From contig JAEUQO010000404.1 of NCBI GenBank assembly GCA_016789605.1, positions 1 to 63,167 of the forward strand: a stretch of 63,167 bases of DNA, read 5' to 3'. Position 1 is the stretch's first letter. Every line of letters starts with the position of its first letter. The notes beneath the pieces were generated by a model that had not been told where the DNA came from, did no database searches, and saw only the letters and a program-made list of their open reading frames with translations. The DNA is from Acidobacteriota bacterium (GTDB lineage Bacteria; Acidobacteriota; Blastocatellia; RBC074). Below, one piece after another: positions 1-8,869 of the stretch. The position numbers and the translations under genes are program-made.

Positions 1-303
1 CAAGCCGGTGACCAGTGTCGTATGCGACGGATAGGTCACGGTCGGATAGACGCCCTCCATCCCTTCGGCATAGGCGCCGCCATTTTTCAACTTCAGCAAA
101 TTCGGCATGCGCAATCCCAACCGTTCAGGCGCGGTGTAATAGTCCGGCACCATCCCATCCACCGAGATGATGAAAACGTGACTGGCAGCGGCTTGCTGTG
201 CCTGCGCCATAGGCCCGGCAGTGCGCGGGACGAGACAAAATCCGCCCAAGATCAACCACAGAAACGCGCACGCGCTTCTGCGTCCGAAACGAAGCGTGGT
301 CAT
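1..303 (-). CDS. ENPP-type alkaline phosphodiesterase/nucleotide pyrophosphatase, N-terminal part (runs off the window)
   Basis: The minus-strand frame is open for 101 codons from an ATG at 303 to the window edge, so only the N-terminus is seen. The start is preceded by GGAG. A basic, hydrophobic signal peptide (about residues 1-38) is followed by HVFIISVDGMVPDYY and then YPTVTYPSHTTLVTG. The first holds the metal-binding Asp and the second the Thr nucleophile typical of type I phosphodiesterase/nucleotide pyrophosphatase enzymes of the alkaline phosphatase superfamily. Family knowledge gives phosphodiester or nucleotide hydrolysis outside the cytoplasm. The metal ligands of the C-terminal half lie outside the window, so the substrate cannot be judged. 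Confidence 0.85.
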   Translation of the reverse strand, partial: MTTLRFGRRSACAFLWLILGGFCLVPRTAGPMAQAQQAAASHVFIISVDGMVPDYYTAPERLGLRMPNLLKLKNGGAYAEGMEGVYPTVTYPSHTTLVTGL

Positions 304-452
304 GTGAATTCTCCGTAAAAGTTGCAGGTGATGTGTTGCAGACGAATCGTACCCTGCTCAGGTTAGGTCTGGGTTAGATGATGCATTTTTTGTTGGGCGT
401 ACAGCCCCGCAGCCATTTGAAACAGGTCGAACGGCCGTACGCCGATTCAGAC

Positions 453-1805
453 TTACACTTCCGGATGCTTCCACGGGCCGCGATACGGACGGCGCAACCG
501 TTTGTTGGCTTCGACGTCGCCGACGACGCGCTGCTTTTGCGCATCCCAAACAAGCGTGCGTCCTAAATCCATCGAAAGATTGGCCAGGATGCAAGTTGCC
601 GTCGAAATGTGGCCTTCTTCGATGTCGGCCACCGGCTTGCTGCGCTTTTCGATGGCGCGCAACAAATCCTGCATGTGATGCCGAATGGCGGGCGCAACGT
701 GCCGTTCCAGGTCTTTTTCGGTTTTGTCTTCGGGATACTGTTCCAGTTCGTAGGTGACGTCTTTGTGAATGGGCTTTTCGTTTCTGTCGAGCGGAATGTA
801 ATCGTAACTCATCACGCTGGCTTTCAGAGTGCCTTTGTCACCGTACAAAGTCGCGCCCCAGGGATATTGCGGATCGTTGGGATGTCCCCAGGTGCGATGT
901 TGCCAGACGACTTTGACATTGTCGTAATCAAAGGTCGCCAATTGCGTGTCGCTGATGTTTGCCTTGCTCTGTTTGTCTACCAAAATGCCGCCCGTCGAAG
1001 AAACACTTTTTGGCCAACCCAGGCCCAGCATCCAGCGCACCATATCCAGCATGTGAATGCACATGTCGCCGACGATGCCGTTGCCGTATTCCATAAACGC
1101 GCGCCAACTGCGCGGATGCACCAACTTGTTATAGGGTCGCATCGGAGCCGGTCCCGTCCACATTTCATAATCCAGGTAATCCGGCGGCGCGATGTCGGGC
1201 GGATTCTCGCGCGTGCGCATGTGGTAATAGCAATAAATCTCTACCAACTCGACCTTGCCCAACTTGCCTGCTTGCACGATCTGCTCGCGCGCTTCGACCA
1301 GGTGAGGCGTGGAACGGCGCTGTGTGCCGACTTGCACCACGCGTTTATGTTTGCGCGCGGCGGCCACCATCGCCTGGCCTTCGACAATATCCACGCTGAT
1401 CGGTTTTTGCACATAGATATCCGCACCGGCTTCGACGGCGGCAATCATCGGCAATGCGTGCCAGTGGTCAGGCGTAGCGATCAAGACGATGTCGAGGTCT
1501 TTTTCTTTCAACATCGCACGATAGTCGCTATACGTGCGCGGTTTCTGTTTCGACGCCTGTCGCGTAGCCACCAGGTCCGCCGCCTCGCTCAGCATGCGTT
1601 TGTCCACATCGCACAAACTGACCACTTCGACCGGCGCGACCTGAATCAGGCGCAACAAATCACATTTGCCATACCAGCCCGTACCGATCAGGCCGACGCG
1701 TGGTTTGCGTTGAGCGAACTCTGCCGCATAACCGCGCGGATCGCTCCCCAGCGTCCCTGCCAATGCCAACCCACTTCCGGCTTGCAGAAATTCTCGACGA
1801 TTCAT
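453..1805 (-). CDS. Tat-exported Gfo/Idh/MocA family oxidoreductase
   Basis: A 450-residue protein. The frame is open further upstream, but the ATG at 1805 is preferred because GGGAG precedes it and the resulting N-terminus, MNRREFLQAGSG, is a twin-arginine signal. Residues about 36-46 (VGLIGTGWYG) are the Rossmann dinucleotide motif. QKPIS corresponds to the family's EKP motif, and GDMCIHMLDMVRWMLG carries the conserved His of the C-terminal substrate domain. Family members oxidise or reduce sugars, inositols or amino sugars with a tightly held NAD(P). Exported members are abundant in Acidobacteriota and Planctomycetes. The specific sugar cannot be read from sequence. It lies divergent from the cupin gene at 2041. 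Confidence 0.9.
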   Translation of the reverse strand: MNRREFLQAGSGLALAGTLGSDPRGYAAEFAQRKPRVGLIGTGWYGKCDLLRLIQVAPVEVVSLCDVDKRMLSEAADLVATRQASKQKPRTYSDYRAMLKEKDLDIVLIATPDHWHALPMIAAVEAGADIYVQKPISVDIVEGQAMVAAARKHKRVVQVGTQRRSTPHLVEAREQIVQAGKLGKVELVEIYCYYHMRTRENPPDIAPPDYLDYEMWTGPAPMRPYNKLVHPRSWRAFMEYGNGIVGDMCIHMLDMVRWMLGLGWPKSVSSTGGILVDKQSKANISDTQLATFDYDNVKVVWQHRTWGHPNDPQYPWGATLYGDKGTLKASVMSYDYIPLDRNEKPIHKDVTYELEQYPEDKTEKDLERHVAPAIRHHMQDLLRAIEKRSKPVADIEEGHISTATCILANLSMDLGRTLVWDAQKQRVVGDVEANKRLRRPYRGPWKHPEV

Positions 1806-2040
1806 TGATGATCTCCCGAATTGTTGATGAAGTTGGTACGTCTGCTCCCCTTTTTGCCAGACTTTGTCAGCAGACGCGGTTGGCAGGAAGCCTACGCCAG
1901 AAGCGCGCATTTGCCCAGCGCGCAACCGCAAGCAAGCAATCTTTCTTCACGCCCGGCCCAGTACCAATACGCTGGCGCTTGTTTTAGACTGGCCGCCGCC
2001 GTGATCGAAGATTTCAACGCAGACAAGGAAAGGTAAGGAC

Positions 2041-2685
2041 ATGAACATCAACCGACGATCTTTTCTGGCGGCAGGTGCGCTCAGCGCCTCTGCGTTTGCG
2101 CTCGACACGCAAGCTGACCCGCTCGCCCCCGACAACGGCCTGAGTATCAACGGTCTGATCATCGCCAAAGAACCGCGCGTCAGCGCCAAATTGCTCAAAG
2201 ACGCGGGCACAATTCCCAATAGCCGATTGCCCGTATTGTTGTATCAGGAAGCATTGACGCTGCCGAAAGACGATCCGGCCACGGCCATCGAAACCTTGTT
2301 GCACAAACAAGGCTGGGGCAATGACTGGCGCAACGGAATTTTCACCTATCACCATTACCACAGCACGGCGCACGAGGCGCTGTTTGTGTTCAGCGGCTCG
2401 GCCAAAGTGCAGTTGGGCGGCGAATCTGGCCCCACTGAAACAATCAACGCAGGCGATGTCATCATCATCCCGGCGGGCGTCGGCCATAAAAACCTGGGGG
2501 CGAGCAGCGACTTTCACGTCGTCGGCGCATATCCGCCGCAACAAAACGTAGACATGAATTACGGCAAGCCCGAAGAGCGTCCGCGCGTAGATGAAAACAT
2601 CGCCCGGCTGGCTTTGCCCCAAACCGATCCTGTTTTTGGCAAAAGCGGGCCGTTGCTCGAACACTGGCGACCCGCAAAGTCATAA
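2041..2685 (+). CDS. Tat-signal cupin domain protein
   Basis: A 214-residue protein starting at an ATG behind an A/G-rich ribosome site (AAGGAAAGGTAAGG). The N-terminus, MNINRRSFLAAGALSASAFA, is a Tat signal. A single cupin follows, with motif 1 around HYHSTAHEALFVFSG and motif 2 around GDVIIIPAGVGHKN. The His and Glu residues there are the usual metal ligands. It resembles the YjlB-like cupins of unknown function. It is transcribed away from the Gfo/Idh/MocA gene, so a shared sugar-related role is possible but unproven. Confidence 0.8.
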   Translation: MNINRRSFLAAGALSASAFALDTQADPLAPDNGLSINGLIIAKEPRVSAKLLKDAGTIPNSRLPVLLYQEALTLPKDDPATAIETLLHKQGWGNDWRNGIFTYHHYHSTAHEALFVFSGSAKVQLGGESGPTETINAGDVIIIPAGVGHKNLGASSDFHVVGAYPPQQNVDMNYGKPEERPRVDENIARLALPQTDPVFGKSGPLLEHWRPAKS

Positions 2686-2724
2686 CCAATCAAAGCCTGT
2701 TAGCAGTCGAAACATATTGCAGAT

Positions 2725-2772
2725 GACAAACGACAAAGGCCGCCGAGAATTCGGCGGCCTTTGTCGTTTGTC
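2725..2772. terminator. Perfect 22-bp inverted repeat, likely bidirectional terminator
   Basis: Arms 2725-2746 and 2751-2772 are exact reverse complements around a 4-base loop (GAAT). The hairpin sits between convergent genes (cupin on plus, serine hydrolase on minus), where a bidirectional terminator is expected. On the plus side the arm runs into a tandem TTTGTCG repeat (about 2760-2790) instead of a clean T-tract, so intrinsic termination is inferred from position and stem strength. Confidence 0.65.
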
Positions 2773-2803
2773 GTTTGTCGTTTGTCGTCTCTCGCTTGGT
2801 TAC

Positions 2804-4192
2804 TCACTTGCGAGTATCGGGCGTGGCTCTGCGCGCGGCATACAATCCGGTGAACACATATTCCGCTCGACCATCCGCTCCGGGCAACCAAATGACGTCC
2901 TGCTCCAATTCTGTTCCCCAGGACAATCGCTGCACGCCGGTTTTGTGCAACTGTTGCTCTTCTCCTTCAGCGCGCAAAAACAGCTTTCCGTCTTTCGCCA
3001 GAATCTCCCACGTCTGCGGCCCGTTGACGTATTTGCCCGTCAGCAACGCCAACTCGGGTTGGGTGAGCGGCTGCGCACTGCGGCGCGCTTCGGCTGCTGC
3101 CGGTTTGAACGGCAAACACAGTTCCTTGGCTTTGGTCGTGGTGCGATTCAGTGTTTCGCCGCTTTTGTTGGTCAGCACGATTACGGCAAACCCGTGTTCA
3201 GGAGCCATCTGGATCATTGAACCATAGCCGCGACTGAATCCGCCGTGCATCAATAAGCGCACGCCGCGCGTGGGAAGATTCAATAAACCGTAGCCATAAA
3301 ATGAATCTGTTTCGCCGGGGAGCGGAATGTGTTTTCCCGCCAAACGCGAAAACACCGCCGGTGACAGCGCTTCCTTGCCATCCAGTTTGCCGCCCGCCAG
3401 AAATGCCAGCACAAAGCGCGCCAGTTCATTGCCGCTGGAAAAGATCGAACCTGCGGGCCACATCGCGACATTGTTAAAGGCAGGCCGAATGACCACAGGC
3501 ACTTCGTTTTGCAAGTTGTGGCCAAGCGCCAGCGGATAGGTCATCGCCGACAGCGGGCGCAGCGTCGTGCGTAACATTCCCAGCGGTTTGAAAACCAGGT
3601 CTTCCATTGCCTCGGCATAGGCTTTGCCGCTGGCTTCTTCCAGCACATAACCTGCCAGCCAAAATCCGGGACTGGCGTACGAATAGATTTTGCCGGGTTC
3701 GCCAAACAGCACATCGTCCTTCCAGCCGCGCACCATCGTCGCCAAAGCAGAATCATCGTGCGACACAAACGGCGGACTGAAATCTCCCATCCCAGCGGAA
3801 TTGCTGAGCAGTTGGTGCGCCGTCAAAGCCGCCAGTTTGGGCGTCAGCCCTTTGGCGTAATTGCCGATGGGCGCATCCAGTTTGAATTTGCCCTGCTCTG
3901 CCAGCGTGCTCAGCGCTGCGCCGGTAAACATCTTGGTGGTCGAACCGAGACGAAACAGCGTTTCTGGCGTAATCGGCTGGCCGCCGTCCACGCTGGTCAC
4001 GCCGAATCCTTTGGCAAACACCACTCTGCCGCCGTTGATAACCACCACGGTCGCGCCGGGCGTGCGGGTCTGTTTTAGCTCGGCCAGAATTGTCGTCTCA
4101 AGCGCGCTGAAATCCGGCGGGGCGGTTTGCGCCCAAGCACTAACCTGCCCTGCCAAAAGCAAAACGAGCAACAATTGACAGCAGAATTTCAT
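2804..4192 (-). CDS. Exported serine hydrolase, beta-lactamase class C / penicillin-binding-protein fold
   Basis: A 462-residue protein with a cleavable signal peptide (MKFCC...SAWA). The catalytic S-x-x-K is Ser84-Thr-Thr-Lys87 in GSTTKMF. YAS in the stretch YSYASPGFW stands for the Tyr motif, and MHGG for the third motif. The C-terminal part (LTGKYVNG onward) resembles the DUF3471-type extension of Acidobacteriota serine hydrolases. Family members act as periplasmic esterases, peptidases or D,D-peptidase-like enzymes, and antibiotic hydrolysis should not be assumed. AGGAG precedes the start. It lies 225 bp downstream of the export operon and may be a separate unit. Confidence 0.85.
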   Translation of the reverse strand: MKFCCQLLLVLLLAGQVSAWAQTAPPDFSALETTILAELKQTRTPGATVVVINGGRVVFAKGFGVTSVDGGQPITPETLFRLGSTTKMFTGAALSTLAEQGKFKLDAPIGNYAKGLTPKLAALTAHQLLSNSAGMGDFSPPFVSHDDSALATMVRGWKDDVLFGEPGKIYSYASPGFWLAGYVLEEASGKAYAEAMEDLVFKPLGMLRTTLRPLSAMTYPLALGHNLQNEVPVVIRPAFNNVAMWPAGSIFSSGNELARFVLAFLAGGKLDGKEALSPAVFSRLAGKHIPLPGETDSFYGYGLLNLPTRGVRLLMHGGFSRGYGSMIQMAPEHGFAVIVLTNKSGETLNRTTTKAKELCLPFKPAAAEARRSAQPLTQPELALLTGKYVNGPQTWEILAKDGKLFLRAEGEEQQLHKTGVQRLSWGTELEQDVIWLPGADGRAEYVFTGLYAARRATPDTRK

Positions 4193-4417
4193 GTTTCAGA
4201 GTCTCCTGAATAAGGATGTGGCAGTGAAGAACCTGGCGGTAGTATGCAAGAAGCTGAACCAAAGAGTCACGAACAGGTGGGCAGACAAGCGGGCAGAACG
4301 ACGGCTGAGCGAGCGTTTCTTTCAGTTTGATTTTTGGCGATCCAGGATTTTGAAAAAACTGCCATTTGTGCGTGCGTGCGGCTACACCAAAAGTCGCCGC
4401 ACGCACGCGCAAAGGCA

Positions 4418-5575
4418 TCAACCCAGTTGTTTGCGAAATCGCCATACGCTGATGCTCACCAGCACAACGGCAAAACCGAAGAGCGCCAGCAAACTCGGAT
4501 AGAGAATTTCCAGCCCGGCGCTTTTGAGCATGATGCCGCGTGAGATCGTCGAAAAATGGCGCACCGGATTCAGCCAGGTAAGCGGTTGCATCCAGTGCGG
4601 CATGGCTTCGATGGGCGTGGTCGCCCCTGAAATCATCGCAATCGGCGGATTGACGAAAAAGCTGAGCAACTGTGCCTGTTGCAATGAACGCGAAAACGTT
4701 GCCAGAAACGTTCCCAGTCCAACGCCTGCCAGCACACACAACGCGCCCGCGACATACAGCAAAATGATGCTGCCGCGCACCGGCACATCAAACACCAGCC
4801 AGCCCATGCCCAGCGCCAACCAGACATCCAGCGACAGCAGCAAAAACAACGGCGCCATTTTGGCGGTGATGATTTCCCAGGCCGCCGCAGGCGTCATCAG
4901 CAACTGCTCAATCGTGCCGGCTTCCTTTTCTTTGACCATTGCGCCCGCCGCAACCAGCGAACCATTCAGAATCAGCAAAATGCCCAGCACGCCGGTCAGA
5001 ATGAACCACGAATTGCGCAAGCCGGGGTTGTAAAGCAATGCCACGCGCGCAGACAAATTCGCCGCCGCCGCGCCATCCAGGGCAACCGCCGCGTGCGCAG
5101 CGTCCTTGCCAAGCTGTTGGTTGTAGGCCGCGATGATACGTTGTGCGTAGCCCGAAGCGATGCCCGCCGTATTCGAATTGACAGCGTCGAGCACAAATTG
5201 CACGTTGGCAGTTTCGTTGCGCGCACGTTGGCGCGCAAAGCCTGACGGAATGATCAATCCCGCATCCAACTCTCCGGCGCTTAACGCCTGACTGATCGCA
5301 GCGGGCGAAGCGTAATGCGCCCGCACCTGAAAAGACTGGCTTTCGATAAAGGCCGACACCAGTTCGCGACTGACGGCGGTTTGACTTTCGTCCACCACGC
5401 CCAGACGCAAGTTGGTCACTTCAGGATTCAAGGCGAACCCAAACAACACCAATTGCACGGTCGGCGGCAAAATCAGCGTCACGATCAATTTGCGATCCTG
5501 TTTGATCTGGCGCATCTCTTTCAAAAAGAGCGCCACAATCCGCAATCCACGAATCTTGTCGAACAAGCGTTTCAT
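4418..5575 (-). CDS. ABC-2 type exporter permease (YbhR-like)
   Basis: A 385-residue protein, start chosen at MKRLFDKIRG with GGAGAGGGG upstream. One N-terminal membrane helix (LIVTLILPPTVQLVLFGFAL) is followed by a large extracytoplasmic domain and then about five helices, including the stretch beginning LTGVLGILLILNGSLVAAG. This is the ABC2_membrane_3 layout. Together with the gene at 5605-6717 (29-bp gap) it would form the heteromeric membrane channel for the ATPase at 6719-8734. The order ATPase, permease, permease matches E. coli YbhF-S-R. Confidence 0.88.
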   Translation of the reverse strand: MKRLFDKIRGLRIVALFLKEMRQIKQDRKLIVTLILPPTVQLVLFGFALNPEVTNLRLGVVDESQTAVSRELVSAFIESQSFQVRAHYASPAAISQALSAGELDAGLIIPSGFARQRARNETANVQFVLDAVNSNTAGIASGYAQRIIAAYNQQLGKDAAHAAVALDGAAAANLSARVALLYNPGLRNSWFILTGVLGILLILNGSLVAAGAMVKEKEAGTIEQLLMTPAAAWEIITAKMAPLFLLLSLDVWLALGMGWLVFDVPVRGSIILLYVAGALCVLAGVGLGTFLATFSRSLQQAQLLSFFVNPPIAMISGATTPIEAMPHWMQPLTWLNPVRHFSTISRGIMLKSAGLEILYPSLLALFGFAVVLVSISVWRFRKQLG

Positions 5576-5604
5576 AGTTTCCCCTCTCCTTCTGCTGCGT
5601 AAGC

Positions 5605-6717
5605 TCAAACTTCGATTTGCATGTGCCGCATCTTTCGCCAGGCGGTAAAAAAGAAAAACGCGCCTAACAGCGACAGCGCAGCGATTGACGGCCAAACCGC
5701 AGCCCAGCCGCTGCCGCGCACAAACGCATCGCGCGTGATTTCGATGAAATAGCGCGCCGGTACGACATAGGCGATCCAGCGAATGCCGGACGGAATGTTC
5801 GACAGCGGAAAAATGAAGCCGGACAACAGGAACGACAGCAGAAAGCAAACGGTCGCCACGGCTTGAATGGCAGCCGCCTGGTTATCAATTGCGGCGCCCG
5901 CCATCACGCCAAACGCGACGCAGCAAAACAGATACACCAGCGAACCCAGGAAAAACGGCGTTGGGTCTCCGGCAAAGCGCAGCCCGAACAACAGCATCCC
6001 CAAAGCTACGACCAAGACCCATTCGAGCAACGCGATGACGAAATACGCCAGGGCTTTGCCCAAAATGAATTCGCGCGCCGAGATGCTCGACACATACACC
6101 TGCAAAATCGTTTTGTGTTCGTGTTCGCGCGACAATGCCAGCGCCGCCAGCAGCGGCGGGAAGAGCGCAAGCACCACCGCGATGACACCAGGGCCGATGT
6201 ATTTGTTCGATTCGCTGCCCGGGTTGTACCAAAGCCGGATTTCAGCATTGACCGGCGGCGGCGCCGACGCGGCCTGCCAACCTTGCTGCGCGACAAAAGC
6301 CTGTGTGATCGCCGTGGCGTGTCCGCGCAGGATGTTGGCCGTATTGGCATCGGTGGCATCCAACACCCATTGGATTTCAGCGTGCTGTCCGCGCACCACG
6401 GCGCGGCCAAAATCCGGCGGAATCGTCACCACGGCGCGCACGGCTTCTGCGGCCAGCGCGTCATCCGCCGTCAGGCCTTGCGGCAAGGAAACCAGCCGGA
6501 AAGTGTGCGATGCCGCGAGCGCTTCGATATAGGCGCGCGAACGCGGCGTCTGATCAAAATCCGCGACATACAGCGCGACATCCTTCACCGAAAAGGAAAT
6601 GGCATAGCCATACATCACCAGCAAAATCAGCGGCAGCAACAAGGCCAGCGCCACCGTCAACTTATCGCGAAAAATCTGCGTCAATTCTTTGCGCGCTTGC
6701 GCCAGTATGCGTTTCAT
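5605..6717 (-). CDS. ABC-2 type exporter permease (YbhS-like)
   Basis: A 370-residue protein starting at MKRILAQARKELTQIF behind AGGAGGAA. The topology is the same as its downstream partner: an N-terminal helix (LTVALALLLPLILLVMYGYA), a roughly 150-residue periplasmic domain, then helices from VIAVVLALFPPLLAALAL to the C-terminus. Only one base separates the upstream ATPase stop from this ATG, so translation is probably coupled. The partner permease is similar in sequence plan, suggesting an old duplication. The exported substrate is unknown; YbhFSR-type systems are linked to drugs and cations. Confidence 0.88.
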   Translation of the reverse strand: MKRILAQARKELTQIFRDKLTVALALLLPLILLVMYGYAISFSVKDVALYVADFDQTPRSRAYIEALAASHTFRLVSLPQGLTADDALAAEAVRAVVTIPPDFGRAVVRGQHAEIQWVLDATDANTANILRGHATAITQAFVAQQGWQAASAPPPVNAEIRLWYNPGSESNKYIGPGVIAVVLALFPPLLAALALSREHEHKTILQVYVSSISAREFILGKALAYFVIALLEWVLVVALGMLLFGLRFAGDPTPFFLGSLVYLFCCVAFGVMAGAAIDNQAAAIQAVATVCFLLSFLLSGFIFPLSNIPSGIRWIAYVVPARYFIEITRDAFVRGSGWAAVWPSIAALSLLGAFFFFTAWRKMRHMQIEV

Positions 6718-6718
6718 C

Positions 6719-8734
6719 TCATTCCTCCTCGGCGACTTTGCCTGCGCGGCGCGCCTGTTCGACCACGGCGATAAAGACGTCTTCGAGCGACGTGCGTTCC
6801 TGATATGCGTCCAGCACTTGAATGCCTTGCGCGCCCAACTGTTGGCGCAACCGGGCAATGGCCAGGGGCGCGTCCTCTTCGACCACGACGTGCAACCGAT
6901 CCCCAAACAGCGACACGCGCCACGATTCCATTTCTGCCTTGCACACATTGGCGGCTTGTTGCGGCTGGCTGGTGAGCAATTCGATCAGGTTGCCGCGTTG
7001 CGCAGCTTTGACTTCGGTCGGCGTCCCTTGCGCGACCAATTCGCCCGCGACCATCAACCCCAGGCGATTGCACTGCTCGGCTTCTTCCAGGTAATGCGTG
7101 GTGACCAGCACGGCAACGCCGCGATCCGCCAGCGTGTTGATCATGCGCCAGAAATCACGGCGCGCCAGCGGATCAACACCAGAGGTCGGTTCATCCAAAA
7201 ACAACACGCTTGGTTCGTGCATGATGGCCGCGCCAAAAGCCACGCGCTGTTTCCAACCGCCCGGCAATGCGCCCGTCAACATGTCGCCGTGACCGTCCAA
7301 GCCGGCAAATTCCAGCACCCAGCGTTTCTTTTCGGCGCGCTGTTCGGGCGGCACTTGATACACGCCCGCAAAGAAATCCAGATTGCCGTTGATCGTCAGA
7401 TCGTCATACAGCGAGAATTTCTGCGACATATAGCCGACGCGTTGGCGCACAAAACCGGAACGCGGGCTGCCTGCGCTGAAATGCTCATCCGCCAGCGTCA
7501 TCTCGCCGCTGCTGGCCCCCAACAATCCGCACAGCATCTTGATGGTCGTCGTTTTGCCTGCGCCGTTTGCACCAAGCAGGCCATAGATTTCGCCGTAGCG
7601 CACCTGTATATCCACGCCTTTGACGGCGTGGAATTTGCCAAACCGTTTTTGCAATCCGCGCGCGCCGATGGCGATGGCGTCAGGCTGGCGTTCGCGAAAT
7701 TGCCGCCGCACGGGAAAAGCTGGCGAAGTCCGTTCGCCTGCCAGGTCGCGCAACACCGCCACAAAGGTGTTTTCCAGCGTTGGCGCGCCCGTGCGGATTT
7801 CGTTGAGGGCCAGCCCGGCATCGGCTAACACCGCCCGCGTTTGCGTGGCAGCGGTTTCGGCATCGCGCGCCATGACATCCAGGCGGTCGCCAAATCGTTG
7901 CACGTCGGCAATGCCTGGCGCGCCGCGCAACAGAACTTCGGCGCGCCCCAGTTCAGCCGCGCGCACTTCCAGACGCGCCAATCCTGTGCGCTGACGCAAT
8001 TCAGCGGGTGTGCCAATTTGGTGAATGACACCGTCGTGCATCAGGGCAACGCGGTGACAGCGTTCGGCTTCGTCCAGATACGGCGTCGCCACGACGATCG
8101 TCATGCCATCCGCAGACAGTTGCGCCAGCGTGTCCCAGAATTCGCGCCGCGACACCGGATCAACGCCCGTCGTCGGTTCATCCAGCAACAACAAACGCGG
8201 TTCGGTGATCAGCGCGCAGGCCAGCGCCAGTTTCTGTTTCATTCCGCCGCTCAGTTTGCCCGCCAGCCGTTCGGTGAATCGGTCCATGTCGAACAATTGC
8301 AGGTAATGCTGGCCGCGTCGTTTGATTTCCGACACAGACAGCCCGCGCAATTCGCCCATGTATTGCAGGTTTTCGGTGACGCTCAGGTCCTGGTACAGGC
8401 TGAACGTTTGCGTCAGATAGCCGATGGAAGAACGCGCCGCGCGCGCCGATGCGCCAAAGATCAGCGCGTCGCCCGCCGTCGGTTGCATCACGCCGCCCAG
8501 AATTTGAAAGATGGAAGTTTTGCCCGCGCCGTCGGGGCCGATCAGGCCGAAGATTTCGCCGCGCCGAATCTCTAGGTCAACGCCGCGCACGGCTTCGAGG
8601 GCGCCGTAACTTTTGCGCAGCCCGCGCGCGTGAATGGCCGGTTCCGGCTGTGTGGTCTGTGCCGCTGCGCGCGTCTTGGCAACGGCGAACTGGCTGCCCA
8701 AGGTAGGTTGCTGAATTTCCAGCAGTGCACTCAT
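6719..8734 (-). CDS. ABC exporter ATPase with two fused nucleotide-binding domains (YbhF-like)
   Basis: A 671-residue protein. The start at MSALLEIQQP has GAAGGAG upstream; the longer frame is ignored. NBD1 has Walker A GPDGAGKTS (about residues 66-74), signature LSGGMKQKLALACAL and Walker B LLLLDEPTTGVDP. NBD2 has GANGAGKTT (about 389), LPGGWKQRVAFGAAI and VLFLDEPTSGVDP. The NBDs are not equivalent: the switch region is VVATPYLDEAE in NBD1 (about 215-217), where His is replaced by Pro, but VTTHYLEEAE in NBD2. GPDGAGK and the tandem layout are hallmarks of the YbhF/RbbA type. It would power the two permeases that follow. Confidence 0.92.
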   Translation of the reverse strand: MSALLEIQQPTLGSQFAVAKTRAAAQTTQPEPAIHARGLRKSYGALEAVRGVDLEIRRGEIFGLIGPDGAGKTSIFQILGGVMQPTAGDALIFGASARAARSSIGYLTQTFSLYQDLSVTENLQYMGELRGLSVSEIKRRGQHYLQLFDMDRFTERLAGKLSGGMKQKLALACALITEPRLLLLDEPTTGVDPVSRREFWDTLAQLSADGMTIVVATPYLDEAERCHRVALMHDGVIHQIGTPAELRQRTGLARLEVRAAELGRAEVLLRGAPGIADVQRFGDRLDVMARDAETAATQTRAVLADAGLALNEIRTGAPTLENTFVAVLRDLAGERTSPAFPVRRQFRERQPDAIAIGARGLQKRFGKFHAVKGVDIQVRYGEIYGLLGANGAGKTTTIKMLCGLLGASSGEMTLADEHFSAGSPRSGFVRQRVGYMSQKFSLYDDLTINGNLDFFAGVYQVPPEQRAEKKRWVLEFAGLDGHGDMLTGALPGGWKQRVAFGAAIMHEPSVLFLDEPTSGVDPLARRDFWRMINTLADRGVAVLVTTHYLEEAEQCNRLGLMVAGELVAQGTPTEVKAAQRGNLIELLTSQPQQAANVCKAEMESWRVSLFGDRLHVVVEEDAPLAIARLRQQLGAQGIQVLDAYQERTSLEDVFIAVVEQARRAGKVAEEE

Positions 8735-8783
8735 ATCCAGGCTCCTTCTCGTCAGGTTGTGTTTGTCTGAATCGGCGGGAGTC

Positions 8784-8816
8784 CGCCACAGAATCGCGTG
8801 TTGACGCTCTGTGGCG
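8784..8816. repeat. Short inverted repeat with CCACAGA/TCTGTGG arms
   Basis: Arms 8784-8792 (CGCCACAGA) and 8808-8816 (TCTGTGGCG) pair perfectly around a 15-base loop, between the small membrane protein gene and the ATPase gene. The arm sequence and the AATCCCC just after the right arm recall the core of the 127-bp elements at 38214 and 50411, so this may be a shortened relative. It could equally be an RNA hairpin inside the operon transcript. Confidence 0.45.
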
Positions 8817-8869
8817 AATCCCCTTCCCAGCCAAGCCAACCAGGTTGGGCGCACCACTGGCAGACAGCG

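Noticed and set aside
609..1808. 399-residue open frame opposite the Gfo/Idh/MocA gene
   Set aside because: It is an antisense shadow caused by G/C-rich codon positions. The product is His/Arg-rich with no motif, while the minus-strand gene has a full family signature.
2760..2795. Tandem TTTGTCG repeat considered as a CRISPR or VNTR array
   Set aside because: Only about four 7-base units directly at the end of a hairpin, with no spacers. It was treated as part of the terminator region.
2804..4192. Antibiotic resistance beta-lactamase
   Set aside because: The S-x-x-K and HGG motifs are shared by many esterases and peptidases, and nothing specific for a resistance enzyme is visible. The same holds for 28796-30403.
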